A stretch of 10,360 nucleotides of DNA from assembly GCA_000787465.1 (NCBI GenBank), contig JSYX01000898.1, positions 1 through 10,360 of the forward strand, in the 5' to 3' direction. The stretch's first letter is position 1; each line of letters begins with the position of its first letter. This document shows, piece after piece, positions 1 to 6,920 of this stretch. The position numbers were made by a program, and so were the translations under genes. Origin of the DNA: Thermomucor indicae-seudaticae (taxonomy: Eukaryota > Mucoromycota > Mucoromycetes > Mucorales > Lichtheimiaceae). Below the pieces are notes generated by a model that did not search any database, had not been told where the DNA came from, and saw only the letters and a program-made list of their open reading frames with translations.

Positions 1-770
1 TCCTCGACAGGACCTCGTACTGACGCCTTTTTCTGTAACGTACATCTCTCAAAAAGTGTTTTCGGACAAGACGCCTCCCTTTTTGCAGTGTATCATTGTC
101 TTGGGATGTATCAAAGTTCTTGCTTTTGCCATCAAAGTCACAAAGTCCGTTTACTGGTTTCTGAATAAAATTTTGCATCCTTAGTTGGTGGTGTTTGCGT
201 CAACATCAAGTGAAATTTGCCCCATGCTTTAAAGAAGATTTACGCGAAATCGAAATACATTTGCACCGTGATATAAAAACCTTATACGTGACAGAAGGCT
301 TATGGTATGCATCTGTGCGTTCGACTGGCTGCATAACAGATTACGCGCAATGGGAGTGGTTCCTTGTCATGTCCATTTAATTTACACTTGAGGAAAAGCC
401 TTTTGAAGTTGCTTTGTATCTCACAATAATACGTCTATTGAGGCTACGATGAAAGATACAAGATAGTTTGATCTTTCGGTGAAAGACCTTTGACCAAGAA
501 AAGAAGCAGGCCAAGCTAGGTTCCTGCTCGCAAGACAGACAAAGTTATGGTAAAGGATGAATGGCCACTTCAACACCATGTCCTTCTATTGATGCGACCG
601 ATTTCAGTACATACAATATGTCTTAAATTGTGCCTCTCCAACGACAAGGGTATCCCCTGCCAAGTTATGTATGGTATGTCCTGTTTCAAGTACTACCGGA
701 TTCAAATTCTGATAAAATGGTGAAAGGTTTTCCCCCTCTTCATCTTTGGAAAATGGGAGTTGTGAGGCGT
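1..770. other. no gene recognised
   Basis: AT-rich sequence without a supportable coding frame, RNA gene or repeat. Short open frames on both strands lack ATG starts, recognisable content or splice signals. There is no tRNA A/B box pair. Confidence 0.6.
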
Positions 771-890
771 AGAGGCGGCGGCTTGCCCCCCGCCTCTGTC
801 GACATTTTATACCAGCCAATGCTCTGCATGCTGGACTTTTTTTAAAAAATCCTCCACCCGCCCGCGACAGGTGCGGGGTTGGCCCCTGCC
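771..890. repeat. cluster of GC-rich hairpins
   Basis: In about 120 bp there are consecutive inverted repeats: AGAGGCGG (771-778) with CCGCCTCT (790-797); CCAGC..ATGC (812-822) with GCATGCTGG (826-834); an interrupted T7/A6 palindrome flanked by GGA and TCC (833-852); and CCCGC (857-861) with GCGGG (873-877), overlapping an alternative GGGG/CCCC stem (875-886). The segment is much richer in GC than its surroundings. It resembles the end of a dispersed repeat or a structured RNA element, but no element family can be named. Confidence 0.55.
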
Positions 891-1450
891 AAAGCGTGGA
901 TACCCTTTGTGGACTAAGTAACATTTTACGATGGAGAGCGAAGGAAAAGATATCTAACGATGATTGGACTTATGTGCTGCTCGAGGTATATTTTGCATTG
1001 ATTGAGAGCCAGGTTTCCACGTAACGTAAGCAAGCATAATTGCATTTACCACCGTAAGTGCTCATAATTTCGACTGCTACGCATTTTCATGCTAATACCA
1101 CTTGCTACGTTGCGTTGGTAAGGAAATCGTGTGACCGTGGCTTTCTTGATTAGCTCGAGGCAAAGCTTTGAAACAAAACACAAGGTCAAATGAACTGATT
1201 TCCATAAGGAGCGGTTTGGGTAAGCCAGTTTGTGCAACACGCTCACGCCCTTAGTTTTTCCCTGTTCCAAAAATTTTTGACGGCTGGGCGATTACTACTA
1301 CGACTGCTGCTGCCACTTCTATATGTGTCCATATGATAGCTGTCATTCTAGCGACATGTAAGCCCTTGCACGCCCATGTTAAGCAAAGCCCAAGTAAAAT
1401 AAATATACTTGAATTAGACAAATTTTAGTAGGCAAGACTATTCATTTGTC
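891..1450. other. no gene recognised
   Basis: Intergenic-looking sequence. A 74-codon minus-strand frame (1270-1046) shows no recognisable content. The stretch around 1395-1410 is AT-rich and includes AAATATAC, possibly a core promoter for the small membrane frame to the right. Confidence 0.5.
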
Positions 1451-1488
1451 AGACCACGTTGTGTTAGACCACATCAATTGTGCACAAT
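1451..1488. promoter_or_regulatory. paired AGACCACRT motifs and 12-bp palindrome
   Basis: AGACCACGT (1451-1459) and AGACCACAT (1466-1474) are repeated in the same orientation 15 bp apart, followed by the perfect 12-bp palindrome ATTGTGCACAAT (1477-1488). The cluster lies 42-150 bp before the two candidate starts of the small membrane frame, so it is placed like a transcription-factor site. Function is unproven. Confidence 0.3.
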
Positions 1489-1683
1489 AAAATACAACAA
1501 AAAGTTCCGGATCGACCTCCACATCTTACATGGGTAAAGCAGTAGAGGGAACACCGCACTGGGAACGGATAATTAATTACACAGCACCTATCATATCGTC
1601 GTAGCAATAATCCCTCACACACGACATACACCGACGACAATGGATCGTGTCAACCATCGACCATCCTATACGCTCTGTTTCAG

Positions 1684-1853
1684 ATCTTCATCCCAACGGC
1701 AAGGATGGGAAGAATCGACATCTCCGCTATAGAAACCTATATAAAAATGTAGACGATGATTCAGAAATAAATATCACTCTCACGATACTTCTTCTTGTTA
1801 CTATTGTTATTGTTTTATTCATCATATATTACACACGTAAGGAAGCCAGGTAA
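1684..1853 (+). CDS. possible small membrane protein exon
   Basis: An open frame ending in TAA at 1851 encodes about 56 residues: a charged stretch (HPNGKDGKNRH...VDDDSE) followed by about 20 hydrophobic residues (ITLTILLLVTIVIVLFIIYY) and a short basic tail TRKEAR. This is a typical single transmembrane or tail-anchored layout. The frame lacks its own ATG. The acceptor TTTCAG at 1683 would splice it in frame either to ATGGATC at 1640-1646 (a very short 37-nt intron) or to ATGG at 1530-1533 (a 150-nt intron with GTAAAG donor). The frame also ends in a strong donor, CCAG|GTAAGC at 1850, so the TAA may be intronic. No family is recognised. The long hydrophobic run encoded without stops is the main support, but AT-rich DNA can produce this by chance. 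Confidence 0.3.
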
Positions 1854-1880
1854 GCTGAGCCAATTTGTCAGATTTTCAGC

Positions 1881-2147
1881 TTAAGTGCATGGCACCGCGC
1901 CTAGCGCAAAGGCTGGATTCCTGGGAAATTTGTTGCAATAGAGCGACATAGCAGCAGTGTCACTTTTTGACCTTATCCTGTCCAAGTATTGCACAAGATC
2001 CCTTTGGACTTCAACAGTAACAGAGAAACAAACAGACGCGTATAGAGATACCCAGATCTCATTTTCCGTCAAAGACATATATTGAGAGATATCACTAAGC
2101 ATTTCGCGAGACGATCTGCTCTTAGAAATAGTCTCAAAATTTTGCAT
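1881..2147 (-). CDS. hypothetical 88-codon open frame, antisense
   Basis: From an ATG at 2147 the minus strand is open for 88 codons to TAA at 1881, starting MQNFETISKSRSS and including the stretch LVQYLDRIRSKSD, with no recognisable domain, signal peptide or membrane segment. Codon choice looks fairly ordinary for coding sequence. It sits between the transmembrane frame and the two-exon gene on the other strand; if those are joined, this frame is inside their intron. The open frame continues upstream of the ATG without another Met. It could equally be chance. Confidence 0.22.
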   Translation of the reverse strand: MQNFETISKSRSSREMLSDISQYMSLTENEIWVSLYASVCFSVTVEVQRDLVQYLDRIRSKSDTAAMSLYCNKFPRNPAFALGAVPCT

Positions 2148-2243
2148 ATCAGCTGAAATTAATAGAAGACTAACCAAAGCTATAGGGAATATTACCTCAT
2201 GATTTCAAAAAAGACGTATTTAGGAATCTAGACGAACCACAGG

Positions 2244-2630
2244 ATGGCGGCGACCTTGATAAACTTACTAACTAAAATATCTAGGGAAAACCAAGACGAG
2301 GTTCGAGACGAGTCGGCAATAATTTTCGAAGAAAGGTGTAGTCAGAACAGGCATTGCTTGATGCTGTCTCCGAATAATCATCTAAGTAGAACAACAAATA
2401 GGGTATCTATGGTTAAAACTGTTAAGGGACTGTTGCAACAGTCACTCGACGGTGTTGCGATAAGCGGAGGTGCCACTGCATTCCGAGTAGGTTTAAAGGT
2501 GAGTAAAACACGTTCCTTCTAGGGCAAATTAGCTAATAATGACCAGACTGATCCACCTTTACTATCGTGTTTTGCCACCGAATTTATGGCACGCTATCGT
2601 GCCAACAATAATAAACTTTTACCGTTTTGA
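2244..2630 (+). CDS. hypothetical two-exon gene, 112 aa
   Basis: Exon 1 at 2244-2498 opens with ATGGCGGCG and ends at a strong donor, AAAG|GTGAGT. A 48-nt intron (2499-2546) contains CTAAT, a good branch site 9 nt before the CAG acceptor. Exon 2 (2547-2630) continues in frame from TDPPLLSCF to NNNKLLPF and stop. The predicted 112-residue protein starts MAATLINLLTKIS, has a polar middle, and a small-residue stretch LDGVAISGGATAF. No signal peptide or membrane segment is seen and I do not recognise a family. The codons include more ATA, AGG and TTA than the confident genes use, so it is either weakly expressed or decayed. The sequence before the ATG (ACCACAG|G) also reads as an acceptor, which could link it in frame to the transmembrane frame ending at 1850. 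Complete donor, branch and acceptor signals with phase match are the main support. Confidence 0.4.
2587..2604. other. perfect 7-bp hairpin with 4-nt loop
   Basis: TGGCACG (2587-2593), loop CTAT, CGTGCCA (2598-2604). It lies in the candidate second exon, about 25 nt before its stop codon. A 12-bp perfect palindrome, ATAGTATACTAT, follows at 2653-2664, just after that stop. Either might act in transcript 3'-end formation, though fungal terminators are not usually hairpins. Confidence 0.4.
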
Positions 2631-2785
2631 CTCAAGAAAGATACTTGCGATCATAGTATACTATCAAGCGTAGACATAGAAAGATAATTTCATTATGTTT
2701 AAATGACATGACATGATTTATAAGTCCATACTACCTGCAATGTCCGCGCGATATATGGATCATCTTGATAAGAAAGGAAAAATCG

Positions 2786-2879
2786 CTTATATCGAGGATA
2801 TCGCTATACGATTGATTCTGGCCGCTTCTTCTCAGCGTCCCTTTCTAGAAACGTGATCCTTATATCCAATATCGCTATG
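2786..2879 (+). repeat. imperfect direct repeat CTTATATC..ATATCGCTAT
   Basis: CTTATATCGAGGATATCGCTATACG (written in parts: CTTATATC, GAGG, ATATCGCTATACG) at 2786-2810 is repeated, with a shorter centre, as CTTATATC, CA, ATATCGCTATG at 2859-2879. The copies are 73 bp apart. No gene is supported between 2631 and 3152. Confidence 0.45.
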
Positions 2880-3152
2880 TCGTGCGGACACTGTATTTAT
2901 TCTTTATTCAATCCGTTGACTATCGCTTTGTCAGTCATCTTCCCGGCATCTGCCAGACTCAATATTGACCAAATCACATACATGGGCATTTGTGCCTGTC
3001 GTATCCGACATACATTCTCTCATATCTTATACCATCACAAATCAGTTCTATGGGTCTAATCGGGTAAATGTTGGGATAGAGAAAATTTTTCTGACCAGCT
3101 AGGTACCTTCCCGCTACAGAACATAGAGTGACTGGTATTGTCTCAGATTAAT

Positions 3153-3518
3153 ATGCTTCTTGTACCTGTCATTGATAGCATTGAGAGAACTCCCTTATGT
3201 GACCAGGAAAAAGTCTTTCACTATATAAACAAGAGCATATCCAATCCCAATAAAGAAGCTTTTATTCAGTCTCGCTGGCATCTGGTCTACTTTCTATTGT
3301 TTTTCTTTTGTGCTCTATTTCAGTGCCACTCTTGCGCTGCGTTAACAGCATGTCCACTGGGTCCACCCATTGTTAGTTTAACCCAGTGTTGGTTTTTATC
3401 TAATCGACGCAACACCTCCCGAGGGATGTGTCAAATGGTCAATACGCGGATCGATAGTAGTGTAATCAAGACCGTTTGTACGGCAAAGCCGACGGAGACG
3501 GTTCCGCACTATTACTGA
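3153..3518 (+). CDS. weak 121-codon open frame
   Basis: The frame starts MLLVPVIDSIERTP, has a hydrophilic segment to about residue 43, then a short hydrophobic run HLVYFLLFFFCALF and a cysteine-containing remainder ending PHYY. The hydrophobic run is encoded by a T-rich tract ending CTCTATTTCAG (3313-3323), which reads better as an intron 3' end than as a membrane helix. I see no matching strong donor. No family is recognised. It may be part of a decayed or mis-framed gene, or chance. Confidence 0.18.
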   Translation: MLLVPVIDSIERTPLCDQEKVFHYINKSISNPNKEAFIQSRWHLVYFLLFFFCALFQCHSCAALTACPLGPPIVSLTQCWFLSNRRNTSRGMCQMVNTRIDSSVIKTVCTAKPTETVPHYY

Positions 3519-4251
3519 CGAAGAAGTGTTGCAGAAAGTATCCCTAACTCGGGTTCAAAACGTGCAGCGTCGCGAGACGTATAGTTGGACATCCATCACG
3601 GATTGGGTAGTCGTGTCGTTATCTGGGCATTGCGTTGAGAAGAAGTGGCTTGTGCCACAGAATCAGGTGAGGGAATCCGAGCAACATCCACTAGCACCCT
3701 AGTGAGGCGACCATCGTCGATGCTTTCTGTGTGCGTTACGTAAGGGCTGCTCGTACATAACAGGTGTCTGGCAGCTGTATTACCTGCTAATGACTTTTGC
3801 TTGAGCTTGATGCACCCAGATTTTGGTAAGCAGACTTGACGACTGTCTTTAACCTCTGCAGCTCAGCTTCCACTTCTGGGGTTGTAGGCTGCGTCGGTCA
3901 AAGTGTATCCTCGGGGTTGACGCAGCAATGTCAGCTGGTACAACCAACCAACATCTCATGGTAAGCGGGAGTATGGATCTAGCTCCATCAATAAGCTTTG
4001 TAACAAAAGTTCAGCTTCTAGTCCGGAATAGTTGATACTTTGTACCCTTTACCTGGAGCCGTAGCCAGACCCTGATTCTTGAAGTACCCAAAATAAACAC
4101 TGAAGCGTCGCTAAGAGGCGAATCAACGCCGCGGGCATCGTGATCGTCGTCATTGTTGCCGGACGATCTCATGCTTCTGTGCTCGTTTATTGTTTCAGGC
4201 CGCAGGACAACTCATAAGAGTCACATGATGTCGGGAAGTGATAGTTGCGGG
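3519..4251. other. no confident gene; two exon-like frames
   Basis: On the plus strand a 78-codon frame (3466-3699) carries a CAG|GTGAGG donor at 3667. On the minus strand a frame from ATG at 4172 to a donor at 4052 (40 codons) can be joined in frame, through a 164-nt intron, to 3888-3787 (33 codons plus stop), which would encode a charged stretch PEVEAELQRLKTVV. Neither matches a known family. Both remain possible decayed or lineage-specific exons. Confidence 0.3.
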
Positions 4252-4411
4252 ACTGGGATCTCCAGATGTGGTAGGAATCCCAGTTGATTTCCACAGTTAT
4301 TGGGGATTCTCATGCCTTCCGCTGTCGAAATTGCTACGGACACTCCCGAATGAACCTCTTCGATTGGCGCTGAATACCCCATTTGCAAGTCCAATATTCC
4401 CAAGGGGTATT
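4252..4411. other. two 8-bp inverted repeats
   Basis: ACTGGGAT (4252-4259) pairs with ATCCCAGT (4277-4284), and AATACCCC (4373-4380) pairs with GGGGTATT (4404-4411). Stems are short and loops 17-23 nt, so they may be fortuitous. Open frames of 60-95 codons occur here on both strands, but none has a supported start, splice sites or recognisable content. Confidence 0.3.
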
Positions 4412-5202
4412 GACTGGACTGCCACATAACAGCGACCCTACGCCCCGAGGAAGCTTGGCAGGTGTCAGCTAGATACGGGAAGGTGTAAGGTGTCCGGATC
4501 ACTTGATTGCGTCACTTAAGCCGAACGGATGAAGGAGGTAGAAAGAAAAGTGCAAACCAGCTCACTGCATGGCAGCGGAGTTGATTGTGCATACCTAATA
4601 GCACGGTTTTGTTCCTGCGTTGCTGAGAGCTTTCGGCAATCGATGATCCCGTCTTCCTCTTGTTTAAGCACATCATGCTGTCCATTGGTCTTTCTGTGGA
4701 TATTCGCGACAGCATTACCTAGCGGTAGCACTGTTTGTCTTGTTCCCAAATAAAAGTCTAATTATGATTTAAGCAGTACTTAAGACCAATCCATTTTCGG
4801 TGCCGTTCCCGATCCACTGAATCCGATCCGCGTTCGATTAACCGCATAGCACTTAGACCCCTAACCCTTTGTGTCATAGACTGCTTGCAAAGACGCTGTC
4901 TGTCCTGAATGAGTCCCGTCCCAAAGAGACCCCTTTCCACAAAGAAAAACTGTATTTAAAGCTTGATGGTGTTGCTTTGGTAACAACAGCAAAAGGGTTC
5001 CTTACTAAAAAGACTTCTTCAAAAGAATGGTTCCCTGCTTGTGAGATGAGGTAGGATCACACGAATAATCTCATTGTGATTCTTGAACGTGCCCTTGGTG
5101 ATAAATAGAATATTCTCAAGAGCTATTTGAAAAAAGAGGGTTACATCTATGCATACAATTAAGAATGCCGTGCATGCACATTTTTGCCACCAGCATCTGT
5201 GC
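4412..5202. other. no gene recognised; upstream region of GDP-mannose pyrophosphorylase
   Basis: Three overlapping frames at 4512-4753 (one plus, two minus) reflect locally low stop-codon density rather than one clear gene. A plus frame at 4872-5054 ends at an ATGAG|GTAGGA donor-like site but has no ATG start or recognisable domain. The rest is probably intergenic. Confidence 0.45.
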
Positions 5203-5243
5203 GGGCGGGCTCTGAACTCACTGGGCGGGTTTTTGACTCGTCT
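5203..5243 (+). repeat. two imperfect 20-bp tandem units with GGGCGGG
   Basis: GGGCGGG occurs at 5203-5209 and again at 5223-5229, each followed by a similar stretch (CTCTGAACTCACT and TTTTTGACTCGTCT). The 20-bp spacing and the position about 145-170 bp before the GDP-mannose pyrophosphorylase ATG suggest either a local duplication or paired GC-box-like protein-binding sites. The 10-bp palindrome GTGCATGCAC lies just upstream at 5170-5179. Confidence 0.5.
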
Positions 5244-5252
5244 CGTCTGTGC

Positions 5253-5370
5253 AACCCCTTTCCTCTTGGCTCCACTCTCTCTTTTTATCAGTTTTTTGTC
5301 TGCTTTATACACCTTCTTTTCGTCCTATTCTTTTTTTTCTCGCATTCCTTTCCGTATCGTCTAATAACTT
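5253..5370 (+). promoter_or_regulatory. pyrimidine-rich leader/core promoter of the GDP-mannose pyrophosphorylase gene
   Basis: About 115 bp immediately before the start codon are strongly biased to C and T on the coding strand, including runs of TTTTTT and CTCTCTC. Long CT tracts just upstream of the ATG are common in well-expressed fungal housekeeping genes and often mark the transcription start region. No convincing TATA box is seen; a TTTATAC lies near 5304. The exact start site cannot be read from sequence. Confidence 0.5.
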
Positions 5371-5373
5371 ACA

Positions 5374-6837
5374 ATGAAAGCACTTATTCTTGTTGGTGGT
5401 AAGTCTGTTGTTCTTTTGAGAGAACCCAACGTTCATCACAGACTGATGTAAAAACTTGTCATCTAGGCTTTGGTACTCGTCTTCGTCCACTCACTCTTAC
5501 TTTGCCTAAACCTCTGGTTGAGTTTGCCAACAAGCCAATGATTCTTCATCAGATTGAGAGCTTGGCCAAGGTACTATAATAGCAAAATGGTCACCGCAAA
5601 ACTGTCATCCCGATTAACGTCATCTCGTTTGAAAAGGCGGGCGTGACAGATATTGTGCTCGCAGTGAACTATCGTCCAGAAATTATGGTCGCTACACTTA
5701 AGCAATATGAAGAAGAATTCAATGTCAAGATCACGTTCTCTGTGGAAACTGAACCTCTCGGAACGGCCGGTCCGCTTGCACTTGCCAGAGATATCTTGGC
5801 CAAAGATGATAGTCCCTTCTTTGTCTTGAACAGTGATATTATCTGTGACTATCCCTTCGAACAGCTGAGAGACTTCCATCTGAGCCATGGTAACGAAGGC
5901 ACCATTGTGGTAAAGTGAAATGCGTTTCTTTGTGCGTTTTTAAGCCAAATTTTGGGAATCTGATAGCGGTTCGCTTAGGTAACCAAAGTGGATGATCCCT
6001 CAAAGTACGGTGTGATTGTCAACCATCCCGATAGCACCAAGATCGAACGGTTTGTAGAAAAGCCCAAGGAATTCATTAGCAACAAGATCAATGCTGGTAT
6101 CTATGTGCTGAGCCCAAAGATCTTGGATCGCATTGAGGTATGTGCATATTTTTTTTTTTTCAATCTAGACTGATGCCTGTCTCACACACACACACGCGCA
6201 CGCGCCCACGCATATTCCGTCCCCTTATCTCTTTGTAGTTAAAGCCCACTTCCATTGAAAAGGAAGTTTTCCCATTCGTTGCCCAGGATGGAGAACTGCA
6301 TACTTTTGAACTGGAAGGTTTCTGGATGGATGTCGGTCAGCCTAAAGACTTTTTGACGGGAACTTGCCTTTATTTGAGCCATTTGGCCAAGAAAAAGCCA
6401 GAGGAGCTTGCTAATCCCACCTTGGATTATGTCCACAAGGGTAACGTGATGGTACACCCGACTGCAAAAATTGGGAAGAACTGCCGCATTGGTCCGAATG
6501 TCGTTGTGGGTCCAAACGTGGTCATTGGTGATGGCGTTCGTCTGCAACGCTGTGTGATCTTGGAGGGCGCCAAGATCAAGGACTTTGCTTGGGTGCACTC
6601 AAGCATTGTAGGCTGGCATTCATCTGTTGGCCGCTGGGTAGGTGACACGATATCTCTTGTGTTAGTATTTTATTCTCACTGATAATTTTGTTTCGTTGTT
6701 ATCAGTCGCGATTGGAAGGATGCTCGGTACTTGGTGACGACGTGACAATTAATGATGAAATCTACGTCAATGGTGGCTCTATCTTGCCACATAAGGGCAT
6801 TTCCTCCAATATCACAGAACCCCAAATTATCATGTAA
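5374..6837 (+). CDS. MPG1: GDP-mannose pyrophosphorylase (mannose-1-phosphate guanylyltransferase)
   Basis: Six exons: 5374-5398, 5467-5570, 5637-5909, 5979-6137, 6239-6637, 6706-6837, giving 363 residues, close to the roughly 360 usual for fungal and animal beta subunits. The enzyme makes GDP-mannose from mannose-1-phosphate and GTP in the cytosol, feeding N- and O-glycosylation, GPI anchors and cell-wall mannan. The nucleotidyltransferase domain opens with MKALILVGG and the signature [11 protein letters not shown] (residues 8-18), then PKPL (22-25), the metal-binding NSD (108-110), VEKP (160-163), NAGIY (172-176) and FWMDVGQP (215-222). A left-handed beta-helix with hexapeptide repeats follows from about residue 257, ending in IIM. 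All five introns are GT-AG of 66-101 nt, and all joins keep frame. The ATG is the only one that yields the conserved N-terminus. A pyrimidine-rich leader suggests strong expression. The gene converges on the Aurora kinase gene. Function is assigned from family motifs; exon borders are inferred without transcripts. Confidence 0.96.
6149..6205 (+). repeat. poly-T and CA/CG microsatellite within intron 4
   Basis: Intron 4 of the GDP-mannose pyrophosphorylase gene (6138-6238) holds a run of 12 T (6149-6160) and a strictly alternating pyrimidine-purine tract of CA then CG steps (6183-6205). These explain why this intron (101 nt) is longer than its neighbours (66-69 nt). The tract is likely length-variable between strains. 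Confidence 0.8.
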
Positions 6838-6920
6838 ATATATATATGTATACACTCCCGTTAGAACCTCCGATGGTCTTTTATATTGCAGGTGTATATG
6901 TACGGTGTTGCAAGCTTGGT
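6838..6920. terminator. shared 3' region of convergent genes
   Basis: Only 83 bp separate the stop codons of the GDP-mannose pyrophosphorylase (+) and Aurora (-) genes. The segment 6838-6854 is ATATATATATGTATACA-like and reads TATATA/TACATA on both strands, resembling the UA-rich efficiency elements of fungal polyadenylation. It lies directly after one stop and about 65-80 nt after the other, so the two transcripts probably share or overlap their 3' processing signals. Confidence 0.5.

Noticed and set aside
604..924. 106-codon minus-strand open frame
   Set aside because: It crosses the GC-rich hairpin cluster, whose composition lowers stop frequency; no domain, splice site or reliable start supports it.
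2300..2309. GGTTCGAGAC, similar to a tRNA/SINE B box
   Set aside because: No A box at the right distance and no cloverleaf; it lies in a better-supported coding frame.
3219..3230. TATATAAAC, a TATA-box look-alike
   Set aside because: It lies in a weak open frame and no convincing gene starts just downstream.
4512..4753. Three overlapping open frames, one plus and two minus
   Set aside because: Simultaneous openness in several frames suggests composition rather than coding; no domain or splice evidence favours any.
1..5250. A transposon or retroelement relic in the gene-poor half
   Set aside because: I could not find reverse transcriptase, integrase or transposase motifs, long terminal repeats, or target-site duplications by eye.
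5019..5312. 97-codon minus-strand open frame before the pyrophosphorylase gene
   Set aside because: It is the complement of the CT-rich leader, which gives Lys/Arg-rich chance frames without stops; no recognisable content.
5574..5888. 104-codon antisense frame within the pyrophosphorylase gene
   Set aside because: Shadow of exon 3, whose plus-strand product is unmistakable.
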